Below, piece by piece: positions 1 to 13,633 of a stretch of 64,000 nt of DNA. Origin of the DNA: Rhytidiadelphus loreus (taxonomy: Eukaryota; Streptophyta; Bryopsida; Hypnales; Hylocomiaceae); contig OX344761.1 in the NCBI GenBank assembly GCA_947034895.1, positions 68,261,839-68,325,838 on the forward strand, written 5' to 3'. The notes under the pieces are model-generated. The model was not told where the DNA came from and ran no database searches. It worked only from the letters and a program-made list of their open reading frames with translations. Within the stretch, counting starts at the first letter, position 1. Each line of letters starts with the position of its first letter. The position numbers were made by a program, and so were the translations under genes.

Positions 1-2093
1 AACCATTCCAAAGGCAATACAACACAATATGTAAGCAGTACAAAGATTTGAAGACTATGGAGGAGGTTGAGACTCATTACCATGTAATCCGGTTGTGGTG
101 GTTATCATCAAGGTTTGCAAGTGCAAAAGCACTTCATCATTTGGACCATTGGCTAGCATTTTTGCATTTTTGGTACAAGCAGTGGGGCGGCTTCATGCAA
201 ATGGTAAGTGACCAAAAAAGTTTAATATTAAAAGTTATCTTAGTCTCCTACGAATGAATTGTATGAAAAATTATTCATGTGGTACCTTACTAGTAGCTTT
301 GCTAGAAAATAATTGTAATAATGATTGCCTATTTTTTTTTAAGTATCCCTATGTCTTGCCTATTTTTTGGAAATTACAATTGATTGAGGAAGAATCATGA
401 TATGCTTTTGTGGGGACATGTGCTTACCATTTATAGAAATCCTATTTCAATATTTTGTGCATTTTATGAACAAATAACCTCTTATCATCTTTGAAACCAT
501 TAAATGAAGTACCTAAACTTTACTAGATGCCTATACCTTGTTCAATTTTGAGTGGTTGCTTAAATAGGATAAATCAAATTTTAGTCAGATTACCTAACCT
601 TATTTTCAGACTTAGAGTGCCTAAGTTGCTAGTAATGTACGGTACATGCAATTACCACTTTCACATGGAGGAATTTCATAAACCAATTATTTTGTCCAAT
701 TTCTGAAAAAATTGAGTGGAAGGTGAGGGGTACCAAAAAGAGGAGTACTAGCAAGGACCACCAAGACATTAGTCAAATCTGACTAATGTTTTAGTGGTCT
801 CTGCTAGTACACCTCATTTTGGTACCCTAAACAGAAAAAAAAAGCTTTGTGGGACTACCAATGGAATTGGTTACATGTTATATTTTTAACTCTTTGACAA
901 TGTCCTCCATAATCAATAAAGTTCATCTACACTTATGCCTATATGTTCAATATTTTGATATGGTTTGTCATATCAAAATGCTCATATGGTAGCTCATGTT
1001 TTGTTTTGATTTTTAAAGGGTTGAGTTTGGAAGAGATGGCAGACATGCCTTCATGCAATTTGTTTGAGATAGTTCATAACTAGTGGATCCAAATGTCTAG
1101 AAATCAAGGGAATAATTTGTTTGATGCAACTTGCACCGTGCACAGATGCAAATGACAAACTATTGTGCATACTTGAGAGGGCATACATCTGGATTTGGTC
1201 CATCAAGGGGGAAATGAAGTTGAAATTTGTGTAAGCCCCATAATTGTCACCTAGGCCTTGGATTTTTTTTTCTTGCTTTATGCTCATTTTTATGAGTATT
1301 TCTATTCAAAAGTCCTAAAAAGTGTATTAACATCATGTGGGTAGCAGTTCCTACTAATATGGTGTTTTAGGTCTAAAATGTCTGGAATTGCTCTAAACAC
1401 TTCTATTTGCTAAACATTATGTCTTAATAGGTGTTTGAGAGGTCATTTGCAAGTTAGGAATAGAATTGAGCCTTGATGGCCAAATAGTGAAAACACCTAG
1501 AATAGACTTTTCGAAGGATTTAACCATTGCAAGAGCTTATGACATCCTTGGAACAAGAGGAGTTAGTTAGGAGTTCCGAAGGTCTTCTAGAAGTCTTGGA
1601 ACCCCTGTTAGGAGTTTATAGGGGAGCATGACCAAATTTACAAAAAGTTGGGAAAAATGCCATCATGTGTGATGTTTTAGGTGGGAGGCACCACCAGTTT
1701 GCCGTGCTTTTTATTGGCATTAGTTTCTCAACTGCCAAAAAAACCCAGGAACTAATTCAAACTAGCCGAGGTTGTAATTTGAAATCCTAGATACTGGCGG
1801 GCCTTCGGCCTTATTATTATTCGTTGGTAAATCTACGAATCCAGATTGCGGACGATCAAGGGATGAAGAAAGGTGTTTCTAACTAAAAAACATGCCAGAA
1901 GCATAACGGTGAAGCTAGATTGCCAAAATTCCCTATTACGGAAATGATTCCTCCTTAGATGAATTAAAACCAAAAAGTAGAAATTTTCATCATGCTATTA
2001 TTAGTACAAAGTCAAAAGATAAACTTGCACTTAGCTTTAGGGGACCTCTTAGAAGTTTTCCAAAAAGTTTCATATTTTTTTGGATTGTAAAAG
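1..2093. other. No recognisable gene
   Basis: No open frame here resembles a known family. The 69-codon frame at 48-257 is rich in His and Trp and has no recognisable domain. The only structure seen is the fold-back at 728-828, listed separately. Confidence 0.5.
728..828. repeat. Fold-back (imperfect inverted repeat, ~48-bp arms)
   Basis: The left arm begins GGGGTACCAAAAAGAGGAG and the right arm ends ACCTCATTTTGGTACCC. The arms pair along almost their whole length around a 4-5 nt centre (AATC), with a handful of mismatches. It could be the remnant of a very short fold-back MITE or a transcribed hairpin. No flanking target duplication was found. Confidence 0.7.
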
Positions 2094-3420
2094 ATGACTC
2101 CATGGAATGTCAACCATATTTATCGGCATTGGAAAATTCATAGAAATTATCCAGGTCGTGGTAAAATCCCACTAAAAATTAGGATAGTGTGTTTTAGCAT
2201 AAATGAATTCCCAACCGAATTTCATGACATTTTGACACTGACAGGTACCCCAACCGGTGGCAACAATGATTTTTCAAAGAATTTATAAATTTGTAGCAAG
2301 TTGACCGGTGAACCAAGGACATATGGTGTCCAAATGAAGTCAACTTGGACTCTTTTCTTACTTTCTCAAACCTTACAAACCACCCAGGCTAGTCAAAACT
2401 TTGAGAAAATGAAAACTCCAACATTTGAATTTTTGACCTTTTTCATTGTTTTGCTAAATGATATTTTCCACTTGCAAAATCACCTGGAAGTAGGGTATAG
2501 GGTCCCCTAGACTAATTTGTATCTTCTAAAGACAATGGCTCAGTTGGTTTGGTGTTTGGAGCTTTTCTCCAAAAGTTATAGAAATCATAGCAATCATGGT
2601 AGAATTTGAGTTTTGTTAGTTTTTGTTTACTTAGGAGTAAATGTAGGTAATTAGAGGGGAGATGGGGGCCTTGGACAAGTATAAAAGCCCTCCTCCTCCT
2701 CTTTCTTTGCAACCCCTTCACTTGTATCTTGTTTCCACCAAACTTATTGGCGTTGTTTGATTTTGGTCATTTTGCCAAAGCCACTTGTTTGCTATCAAAG
2801 TTTTCTTGATTAATTGTTGTGTTTTTGAAGCTCCTTCCAAAGGACTTTGGAAAGCCTTGCCTTGCATACTTTGACTTTGCTACTAACTAGCACATGTTTG
2901 TTTTGTGAGACTATTGAAATACTAACAACTGTATTTGTGGTTGAGTCTTTGGTGTTAAGTACTAACCATGACAAGCTTTTGTGAGAGATTTCTCAACTCT
3001 AAGTTGTAGAAAATCTCCTTTGAGTTTAGTTCTAACCCAAGTGTTTGAAATTAAACATTGGTGTATCTTTTGGATTCTATCTGAGCTCCTTTGGAGTGGG
3101 ATCTCACACTTTGGTGTTGCAAATCCCTTCTAGAGCCTTGACGAAGGAATTTGTGTTTCTAAAGTGTTGTTGTGTCATTTTGAGAAGTTTGGGTTGGAAC
3201 CAAACCTCACAAGTTTGTACTAAACAAGTTGTGGAAATTATCCAAAAGTTGGCACTTAACTCACCATATGGCGAAGCTTTGCCCTTGGATATAATTTTCT
3301 TTTAGTTATTTGTGTTTTGTACTTTAAAGATCGGGCTTAATACCTAGAACAACGAAGCTTTGTTTCTAGACACAATTATTCAGTGTTTTCTTTTTTTTCA
3401 AAGGGTCCCCATGACCCCAT
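2094..3420 (+). other. Transposon-leader-like segment with TATA box (copy 1)
   Basis: A TATAAAAG box at about 2680 is followed by a CT-rich stretch. The segment shares scattered similarity with 4640-5830. Shared parts are a GTGGTAAAATC-CACTAAAAATTAG block (2158 and 4680), GTTGACCGG (2301 and 4824), TCTTTTCTTACT (2352 and 4873) and GGCGAAGCTTTG (about 3272 and 5744), in the same order. This looks like two diverged copies of a promoter and leader, for example from an LTR retrotransposon. No LTR ends, primer-binding site or gag/pol were found. Confidence 0.35.
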
Positions 3421-4639
3421 GTGGAGACCCAAAGATTAGTTTTATAAACTAAATTGGCGAGCAAACGACTAGTTGAATTGGACCAATGTCCAAAATTGAT
3501 AAATTCAAAATAGACCAGCTATGTCGGTACTCAAGCACCCCAACGGCTGGTACTTAAGGTAGGAGGTCCAAAAAGCGATCATCTGAGCACTGAAACTGAA
3601 TTTGAGGGTGGTAAAACATCTTGAAATATTTCTCAATAAAATTTTCTTGAAAGACAAGAGGAAATGACATCTAACCCAAGTTGTTTCATATTTTTTGTAA
3701 GTTGAATTAGATGATGTGTAACCCAAATCATATGATTGTACCCGGCTATTGGGTTACTAAGGTACGAGGCTCGAACTCTGATCAGGCATTCTGAATCGAA
3801 CATGACATAGAGGTACATTTTGTTTTCTTTAGTGTGCCAAAATGTACAAATTGTGTACATTTTAGCCTTACCAGACAGAGCGTACAGACTATGAGGTTTG
3901 AGCCCAGACGAGCAGTTTTACGTCTCCTTTCGCCTTTTTGCTTGCGTAAGTGTGAGCCCCAAATTCGTCACTTAGGACTCATAGTTTTCTTTTTTTTAGT
4001 TTATTACAAATTAAGGCATAAAGTACTACGAAAAGCCCAAAAAAGAGTGTAGAACCCAAATAGGTATGTCACGTACCAGTATAGCATTTGGTCATAAATA
4101 GCCTTTTACCCATAGATTACCCACAAAACCCACTTGTATATAGGTTAGAACCTGTCAATAGTGGGAAACAATAGGGCTACCGGGAACTTATCCAAAATAG
4201 CCCAAACCCAATGCATATCACCATGATAGGCTAAAATTGGTCTTAGGAGAGTTAGGGAGATCTCCACATAAATCTCCAAAGATAGGTCTAGTTTCTCCAT
4301 TCCATCGATGAAACGTTAGGAATCCAAATTGTCAGCTTGCAAGAGTTACTTGTCCAAGACATGCTACATAGGAGGAATCCACGGCCGCTGGATAGTGTTC
4401 TTGGATCTAGAACATGTCAGAGTATCCACGGCGAAATCCATTCGCCAAGATTCCTCACGTGTGAAAGATTCCTTGAGTGCCGGAGATTCAAACGAAGTTG
4501 GTTTTTCACCTCGCCACCGACTGTGTACCAGATTAGCCCAAGACTTGGCACGTGGCTTGAGGGACTCCATGAGAGGTTCCCCCAAAAGTCTCGGTTTTTT
4601 CTAATCTCCAAAGAATCTTTTTCTGTGCAGTCAACCGCC
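3421..4639. other. No recognisable gene
   Basis: Short overlapping frames on both strands (for example 4329-4604 and 4337-4774) resemble no family and read through a low-complexity leader-like region. I see nothing supportable. Confidence 0.45.
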
Positions 4640-5830
4640 AAAAGGCCACGACAAGAAATTCATATAAAATGCCTAGGCCGTGGTAAAATCTCACTAAAAA
4701 TTAGACTAGTATCTTTTACGTTAATAACGCGCCCCGACAGATTTCACGGTGTTCCGATAGCGGGAGGCAGCTGAAATCGACAACATTCCCCCAATTAATA
4801 ATTACGGCCGGATCTTTGCGGGGTTGACCGGCGTTCCGGGAGCGTACAAAGTTGGAACGAAGACATCAAGGAGTCTTTTCTTACTCCCTAGAGCCTCCCC
4901 AACAACCCTAGCTAGTTACCTAGGCCAAGAGAGGTAAACCCCCAAAGTTAGGTTTTTACCCTTTCAATTAGCCCTAGTTGGCGCTAGTTTCCGATGGGTT
5001 TTTTGTGACAGAAATAGGGGGTAGGGTATCTTTCAAGCTAAAATGGCCTTCTGAAGCCATTGGCGCAATCCATTTGCAATTCCGAGTTAAACTCCAAAAG
5101 TTAGAAGTTAGGACCAACGTAAAACCCAAAATTAGATGAAAATCTCAAAGACGGATGAAAACACGGATGGATGAGATTACTAGTCGAGGGGGGGAGTGGG
5201 CCCTTGGAAACCTATAAAAGGGGGACCTTCTCCCTCCCAAAACACCCCCAATACTTGTTTTGGGTCCGTGGGTCCGACCTCTTTTTTATATTTTGGTGTT
5301 TGCCAAAACTGCCCACGGTGTTTTTGGAGCACTTTGCTCCTTTTTGTTGTTGTTCCATTGTTAGTGTTGAAGGTCCGTGGGGGGGTCCTTCCTTTTTGCT
5401 TTTGTAAACTCCTGTGTGTTCTTTGAAGGCCTTACTTCTATCCAAGTGTCTTCAATCGTCCTTCTTGCGTGTCCCATACTAACCCTAGAACCACCCTCCA
5501 CCGTACCTTGGTGATGCCGCTTTGGGGGGCCTCTAGTTTTATGTCTTCCATGTTATACTAACCTTCATTTTACTAACTACGTGTCTCATACTTCCATTAC
5601 TAACCAAGTCTCTTATTTTGCATTGCCCCAAGTCTTTTCCGTTTGTGTTTGGAAAAGAGTGGAGTAGTTCCCCTCGGGGCAACCAAACTCCACCTTTCCT
5701 TATCCAAGTTCAGTCCTAAATTGTGTGTTAAACGTTCACCAAACGGCGAAGCTTTGAACCTCTAGGGAGCGGCAGTCCTAAATTTGGTATTAAAACCAAA
5801 TTGACAGCAAAGCCTTGCACCTCCCCCTTG
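4640..5830 (+). other. Transposon-leader-like segment with TATA box (copy 2)
   Basis: This is the second, more GC-rich member of the pair described at 2094-3420. It has TATAAAAG at about 5213, a C/T-rich downstream tract and a GGCGAAGCTTTG block near 5744. The conserved order of short blocks argues for common descent rather than chance. Identity as a retrotransposon LTR or leader is an inference only. Confidence 0.35.
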
Positions 5831-5954
5831 GTTAGTTCCAAAACATTTGGGAACTATTCAAAGTTTAGCGTCCAAAAACGGTCACTCAAGTCTAGGAGAG
5901 TCTATCTATTGTCAATTTAGTAATAGCCATTGTTCTTTGATAATTCCAAATCAA

Positions 5955-6335
5955 AAAGGGGGTCCAGTCCACAGGGAGAGGGTCCAACAGTCGGGGAAGG
6001 GGGTCCAGTCACGGGGTTGGGGGTTCAGTCCACGGGGAGAGGGCCAATCGCCGGGGAGGGGGTCTCAGCAGTCGGAAAAGGGGTCCAACTCGCGGGGTTG
6101 GGTTTAGTCGGAGGAGGAGGGTTCCAGCTCGCGGGGCTGGGTTCAGTCGCTGGGGAGGGGTCCAACTTGCGGGGTGGGGTTTCAGTCTGCCGGGTCGGGG
6201 TTCTGGTCCACAAGGAGAGGGCCAGTCGCCGGGGAGGGGGTCTCAGCAGTCGGGGAAGGGGTCCAACTCGCGGGGTTGGATTTCAACTGCCAGGGGAGGG
6301 GTCTCAGCTCACGGGGTTGGGTTTTAGCTCTCCAA
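5955..6335. repeat. G-rich minisatellite
   Basis: Degenerate units of about 20 bp carry GGGGAGGGGGTC and CGGGGTTGGG blocks. A higher-order period of 178 bp is visible: the GAGAGGGCCA-TCGCCGGGGAGG block recurs near 6038 and 6216. The strand is strongly G-skewed, so G-quadruplexes are possible. The frames across it (5930-6355 and its antisense) are by-products of the repeat. Confidence 0.8.
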
Positions 6336-6355
6336 ATCAGGCAACCCTAAACTAA

Positions 6356-8032
6356 AAAGATAGAGTGGACTAGGGGGGAGAAAAAAGACTAACGAGGAGA
6401 TAGGAAAACAAAAGTGAAGGCATAGGGTAGAAAAGACAATACAAGAGCTTGCCTACACGCATGGGGTAACTAAGAAGCTAGTCAAGACCAAGGAGTCACG
6501 CCAACACCATAGCAACACCACCACTTCCTGCAAAACAACCACAAGCGACCACCTTCGAATGAAAGAAGAAAGGAGGTGATGAAGGCTTAGATAGGAGGGA
6601 GGGACCATAGTGGAGATAAGGGGGGAAGCCCTCCCACCATTAGGATAAACTTACGCGCACGGTATTTTCTCCGGGCGTAAGTGGTAGTTAACCGGCACTT
6701 TGACTTTCTAAAACAAGTGAAGTACGACCCAACCAACCCCCTTTAATGGGGCACGCAGGTTGAGGAGGAGCAAGGAGAGAAGGTAAAAGAAATCCCTTCA
6801 AGGAGGACGGTTCATCTTTCGGCCACAAGGATCAAGAACCGCTCTTGCTAGCTTGGAGGAGGAGGTTTCCCTCCACTGCTTGCCATGGAGGAAGGGTGTG
6901 TGTGCAACAAGCTTCGACATGGACTTCCACGCTGGGGTAAACTACTAACTATTCCCCCACCTCCCGGGCGGGGCCAAGGACAGGTAGGCCGAGAGCTAGA
7001 TGTCACTAGGTCCAAGTCAGGTCAGATTAGAGTAAATAGGCTTAGAGTAGATCCCGAAAGGTTTCCAGAAACATAAGACACGTAGAAATCGGAGTTAAAA
7101 CGCCCGAGATATTGACGGATGAAGTTTAGGACCCATAACGGATGAAACCGTGGAGATTTCATCCAACCAAGTTGACACTTAGGATTTTGTTAGAATTGAT
7201 AGAGTCAAGACCGTAGGTTGAATTTCGCCCTCAATTGGAATGAAAAGCCCATAGAAAACCATGGATGAAGTGTGACAGCCAAGCGGCCAATACTTCATCC
7301 GTCCATAGCGGGTAATTAGAGAGTCCAATTTGAACGAGCCTTAGGTTTTTAGAGATGGCATGAGAGGATCTCTCACCATTAGGACAATAGAATAAACTTT
7401 AGAAATAGGACACACAAAACATAACATAGCAAGATAGTCAACATAAGAGTCAATTAGAATCACGATTAGAGAGTTAGCAAAAAAGATCCATTGCTTGGAA
7501 GGCACAATGGATTGGCGCATAGGCACCCATTAGAGTAGGAAACTACCATAGGATTAGAACCTGGTTGTGTTCGCCGATTTACCAAGGGTGGGTAAATAAG
7601 CGCCCACAATAAGCTTAGGCTCTGTCACAAGAAATTCACTTTGGTTGCTGCTGCGGAGAAAACAACTGAATACACCTACTGCTACGGTGACCTCGGGGAT
7701 GAGGTGGAGTATTGGGGGTAGAGGCCTGCCCTTCTTCGTTTGGGGTCAGACCCAACCCTCACCCACTGCGCTCTATTGGTTTTAGAAAACCAAACTAGGG
7801 ATGTGGGTGATGCACGTCCACTACTATAGTTTCATGTGGCAAGAACATTGCCATGTCAAATAATATTATTAAATTAATTTTAAATTAATTTTTTTGTAAA
7901 AAATTATTATTTTATTATTTAATAATTTTAAAAAAATTGAAGTTTTAAATTTCTTTCTAATAATTTTATATTTGTCAAGGTAGAGAATATGCTTGAAACA
8001 AACCTCCTTTGCCCTGAAATCTCATCTAATGC
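6356..8032. other. No recognisable gene
   Basis: This is moderately GC-rich until about 7,860 and then becomes AT-rich. Short frames resemble no family. TGTGACAG at 5009 and CTGTCACA near 7625 form an inverted pair but lack supporting retrotransposon signals. Confidence 0.45.
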
Positions 8033-9615
8033 CCAAACTCCAAACAAAGCACAATTAGGAGTGCAACTCTAGTCCATCCATAATTAGCAAGACTAAATGG
8101 GAGACTCTGAATTCGATGAGGGCCAATGTAGGTGGGGTTAAAGATGCCCCTATATGCATGTATGGCACACAATCAACTTGAAAAAAAATTCAACAACCAA
8201 AATTGCTATGAGCAATAAGACTAACCAAGTGGCTATAGAACGGAATAAATTTAACAAACTTACCTTACTACAATGCAATCTTTCACGGATCCACTTGACT
8301 TTGCCACTCTAACTTTGTGACAATCCTCACCACTTCGCCTTTAATAGCAACAATCTTGGCGAGCTCTACAAGAGGCATCCTATTGATGAGTTGCAAAAGC
8401 TCGTACAAAAGCAACAATATTCCAACCATTCAAGTCACCAAATTCATGGTAATTCAATCAAAGCACCAAAACAACAAATGCAAATACATAAACAAAGAAA
8501 TATTCAAAATAGCATGCAACTTCAAGTTGAAAAACACCCGGTCCATGTAGATTCCAATAATTAACTCGCATTGGAAAAAGAACACATTGCACTCCATACA
8601 ACATATGTTATTCTTGACACCACTTTCAATTGTTGTGTTTCCTTGTTGTGGGATTTTACCACAACCAAAGAGCAAATCATGGTCTTTAATTTTTTTGAAG
8701 GGCTAGTGTGATTTACGAGTCTAATTGTCCAAGACCTCACACCAAAATGCAAGCACAAAATAGTAGAAAATAATCAAAGAATTCATCAATTTGTCTTGTC
8801 TATGAGAAGCATAAACTATTCTAATCACCAAATTCATGAGAAAAAGAAGTAACCCCAAGCAACCCTTGCCTTCTCAAAGACTAGTGTGGTATGAAAGAAG
8901 AGTCTATTTGTTCACGACTAAGTTACCAAAAGATTGAGGAATAGAAATCTGTAAATCAATGCCACGAGGTGTATTTGCTTAGAATCCAATAAGATATTTC
9001 TTTGAGGTTCGTCCTCTATTGACAAGCTCCTCGCAACAGCCATAGCTAGCTCCAACAACTGTAAGGCTAGAGAATGGCAATTGATCACTACCAAAGGTAG
9101 GATTGTAAAAACAAAAAATGTCAAGCTGTAGAACAAATTGGAGTCAAAAGCGGTGTTGATCCAATCATTTGGTTACAATTTTGATTTGTTTGTTGTCAAT
9201 TGCCTCATAACGTCTCTATGTCCAGAAGCGCTCTTAGTCGAACCTCTTGAGGAGTACCAAACATGGGAGAAACTCTTGAAGAATCCACATTCTACTGGCC
9301 CTTTTGCCTTGTCAAACTAAAAGCGATTCCAAAGTTCGAATCCAATGATTCAAATATTTTTTGGAAAGTCAAAAACATGCCTCATTCCCCCACTCTTCAT
9401 GAGCCTCCCCAAAATTTCGGCCAACAATTCCAATTCTTCTCTTACAATAGTTGCACACTTAAATATAGGATTCCAAATTTCTTAGTCTTTTATGCAAGTT
9501 GTGGGCGGATTCTAGGTGCATGGAAGTTTGCCCCTTACCCCACCTCTAACAAATTTTCACTCCAAAACATCAAAACAAATGCATAATAAGTAGTTCTATA
9601 GAAAACATGATTAAA
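8033..9615. repeat. Diverged partial copy (C) of the duplicated SPH-flanking unit
   Basis: The sequence aligns end to end with 14,210-15,610 and with the matching part of copy B. Shared landmarks include AACTCTAGTCCATCCATAAT, TCTTTCACGGATCCAC, GAGTACCAAACATGGGAGAA and GTGGGCGGATTCT. Similarity stops at about 9,615, just before the position where copies A and B continue into the SPH gene, so this copy lacks SPH. The frames inside (8918-9136 minus, 9263-9586 plus) have counterparts in the other copies but resemble no known protein. Confidence 0.8.
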
Positions 9616-11458
9616 GTTTATACTAGTTCTTTTATTCTGCAAAATGGGGCCAAAAAACACCACTCTGAAAAACTTGGTGAAAAAGCTTTTAAGGAATTTT
9701 TTTAAAATAAAAAATTGTAGCCAGAACACAGCCTATGGATTAGGTGGCACAACTAGAAAAAACCCGCCCCAACCACCACAATCACTCACTCCCTTACCTT
9801 TGTGGCGCTGTGTGTTTGAACTAGCACACCTAATTGTCGCTCGGACATCACCATCGTTCTTCCTGAACTTTAAGTACATGTGCATTTGTCGCCTCTGAGG
9901 TTTGTGTGCAATTTTGTTCATTGCTAGATTGCACAAAACATTCAAAACCCATTACGTGATTTGGGAGACCTTTGGGAGACTACGAATTCCCTACAATTCT
10001 CGAATTGTGGGAACGTCATTGGACCAACAGTCTAACATGATAGAGAGACTGCCATCTCAAATAATATTAATTAATTAATCTTTAAATATTTAAAAATATA
10101 TATTTTTTAATTATTAAATAATCTGACTATGTGGCTATGGTTCACAACTTTGGGAACCAAGTTAGAACAATCTCTTAGAAGCCTCAGATCTCACCTTATG
10201 CCCCCATCACTAGATTTTGCACACTACTCTCTACCAATCCTTTTTGGGGGGGCAAAATGGAGCCAAAAAGCACTATTTCATAGTGAAAATCATTTTTTCA
10301 CTAGAAAAAAATGATCTTTTTTTCTCCAGAATAGTTTCAATCCAATTTAAATTATGGATGAAATTGTCAAGCTTGGTTGAAAAAGTGTATGAATTTGATT
10401 GAAAAGTGTTTTATGGTACAAAAGATGGATGTACAAAGAAATAAAATGATTCACCAAATTTTAAGTGATCGCCATCCTGGCACTTTTTCGAAAACCAAAA
10501 AAAAGATTGCTCTCTACTATGTCGCTTCTTTCATTTCCACTTCTCATGTGTTTGTTGCCTCATAGTTGCACTTCAGTATGCGTGACCTGAGTTTGATTTC
10601 GTAATGGGCTTCAATGACGCTATAATTGCAATTGAGTGCATTTCTTCCCACTCTACATATTTGTTACTACGATAGACAGTACATTCAAGTGTTTGGAGGT
10701 GGTTTATGCTTGGTTATTTTTGGATGGGAGGTTGCAAGTTTTGGTGGACTATAATAGTCTATTATTGTATCCCAAGATATAATAGGGTAATGGTTTGCTT
10801 TGGGTATCACTTTTTAGACACACTAATTAGTTTTTTTTTGTTTTAAACCTCCAAAATTTGTTTATTTTGTTCATTTTGATGAAGTAAGAAGACTTTAAAA
10901 TTAAAATAAAAAATTCATACACCTCAACAAGATCAAGATGTATATTCCTATTGAGTTTTTTTTAATAATATTGAATTTTTTTGGATCTTTTCTTAGAGGT
11001 GAGAAAAATCGCTGAATTTTAGGACTTGCAGGCATCATAGTGCACAATTTATTAATTTATTAATTAATAAAATTAAATATTTAATTTATTGGACCACTTA
11101 ATGAAAGTCATATCCAAAAATGATATTAAAATAAAATTATTTGATATTCCAAATGCTTGTTTTTGAGGATTCTATGTGCTTGGGACAAACCTTATTTTTT
11201 CAACTAAAAAATTCATTAAAAATTCTTAAAATTCTTTGATTGTGATGAAATTTTTTTCTTGATACATTACAAGTGTAGGCAACTAAAACCACATTTTCTA
11301 AAACCATACTTTATTATATTTAAAAGGTAAAGTCGTTTGATACAATGCCAAAGACTGACATTGTAGTTGAGACAACATTTTTTAATATGCAAAGCAAACC
11401 ATCACCCAATAGTATATGATTGTATTCCAAGAGTAAAATACTGAAAAATATATACGGT
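9616..11458. other. No recognisable gene; AT-rich with MITE-like remnants
   Basis: Around 9,957-10,200 there is a GGGAGACCT terminal motif, an ACAATTC/GAATTGT hairpin, a GGGAACGTC block and an AT-rich core, recalling the three-hairpin element at 20,504-20,790. The rest is low-complexity AT-rich sequence. Confidence 0.45.
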
Positions 11459-13633
11459 CCCACAAAGACCTGTAAGGATTTTCATACCATTTTGAATTTT
11501 TGATATATTTTGCCTCAATTAATATTACGATCATATTTTGAAAGAGCCAGCTAGCAAAAAAATTCTTGAGCTTTGTCAAGGTTTCTGCTTGCGATTTTTG
11601 GCCATGTCAAGAAGGAGAGATACATTCCCTTATTGATAATTTGTATCTTGGAAATTGTATTGTTGTTGTGGCTATATTGATTCTTTCTTAGCACCCATGT
11701 CACCAAAAAGTTCAAATTCTTCTCCAATTTTTTTATTGTAGCTATGAGGTAACTATAGTAGTTTAATGAACTCTTGTTTGAAGAAACTTGCAAATATCGA
11801 GTATTTGTTGAATTGAATTTGTTCTCCAATTCTTTTCTCCGTCAAAGAGAAACTAGACTTGTATTTCTTGGCTAAACAAACCACGTTTTTTCCAGATTTT
11901 TTTTAAATTTTGCATGAATTTGGTTGATGTGCTTGACTAGGATTTCAGCTTGTAATTCCTAAGGAAGGAGTATTGAAGGACATAATATTGAGGAGTGAGG
12001 GGATTATCAAAAATGTTTGTAGGCGGAAGATTATGTTGTAGGGGTTAGACACCATTTTGATTCCTCAGATCATGGATTTTAGGGCTTTCACTTTTGTTGT
12101 CACTCACAAACTTGTTGTATTCTAAAAAGTAACTTCCGAGCTTCTACTCGTTGAGTCTCCACTTCGAAGTAAACCTTCGCAAACGGAGCAAGAAACTTTT
12201 CGAGTTGAATTTGTCACATATGATCTTATTTTTGCAACAATGTGAAGTTTTGAAGATTTTTTGCATGCATTGAAAATCTGCATACGTTATTCTGGTTTTT
12301 CTTCCTTCTTGGAAATTGCTTGATTAGGGTTCAACAATTCAATAGAAAGCACGGACAAAGGTGTAAAGTACTGCAATAGTTACTGCTAAGGAACTTAGAG
12401 AGAATAATTTTTACATTGATATTTTTTATATAGATTGAAGTCATGGTGGCATTGGTTAATATTCCTAAACAGTCACCTTGGAGCTGCTTTGGGAGAGGTT
12501 TTTTTTTATTGAATTTAAGGTTTAGCAATTTGGAGGGGAATTCACAAAACAAATTGACAACACATAAAGTTGAAGGGGATTGGGAGATTTGAAGGAATGG
12601 ATTTGCCCATGAAACTTTATGTTTTGACTTAAAAGAATTTCTAGTCAATTTTTGGCAATTGCATACAATGGAACTTTTTCTTACTAAAGATGGAGAAGGT
12701 CAAGGAAATGGATGCTTTTGAAATTTTGAAATATAATAAATGGAGAAGGAAAAGACGAGGGAAAAGATGCTTTTGAAGAGAATTGAAGATATTGACAATC
12801 GTACATGGTACTTTGTGTCTATGTTGAAGTTAGGTTTTAAGGCTTGTTATACACATTAGACATTGCTAATGTTGAGGCTAGAGTTAATGGACCAAACAAA
12901 GATGGTTTCCCTTTCTACCTAGAGGTTTGGCAATTTGAAGAAGAAAACAAACTTAGTATAAAGGAGGAAATTGATACGTGTATACTACTTTCTCAACTGC
13001 AAGGAAGTAAATAGTTAGTTTTTGATTTCATACAATATGACATAGCCACACAGCCACACAATCTAGAGCACCCTGTGAATTTGCCTTTTTTCCTTTGTAA
13101 CAATTCTCCCCAGTGCCATAGTACATTACCATTTCAAATAGTTTCGCCTCTTTTATTAGCTTTTAAACATTTTTCTAAGTACCAGAATTTGTCACCACTT
13201 CTGGACAATTTTTACTAAATAGATTATCTAGAAGACACATCTTTCCAAATAAGATTCATTGCCAGAAATATAGCCTTTGTGATGTGGTCAACACAAATAT
13301 AGCCAATCTGGCTTTTTCTAAAAAATGAAAAAAGGGTTTGGTTTATACGTGCGACATTAAATCAAACATACGAAGGTGGGCCCAACCTACCTAGCGCCCG
13401 GGTCAGACCACGGGCCCGGCCAGCCCACTTCCGTCCATCCGCGCCCCCAACGGAGCGCTAGTGACAGAATGACCCTGTCGACGTCCTTGTCTTGCACAAA
13501 CACAGAACCGCAACTCGCAGGACACGATCCTGTAGGACAACAATTTCGGAAAACTTAATTCACGTCCTACGCAAGGCGGTGGGTTTAGGATTTAGGGCGA
13601 CGGTTTAGATTTTCAAAGTCTTCTTTTAACTAT

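Noticed and set aside
5930..6355. 141-codon frame rich in Gly/Val
   Set aside because: It is a by-product of the G-rich minisatellite; other frames and the opposite strand are open for the same reason.
5009..7633. TGTGACAG...CTGTCACA pair as a possible solo LTR
   Set aside because: Flanking five bases do not match (TTTTT versus AGAAA), and no primer-binding site, polypurine tract or coding region was found.
13376..13558. 60-codon frame identical in both duplicate copies (also 43,207-43,389)
   Set aside because: Identity follows from the recent duplication and is no evidence for coding; no domain or homologue is recognised and it is absent from copy C.
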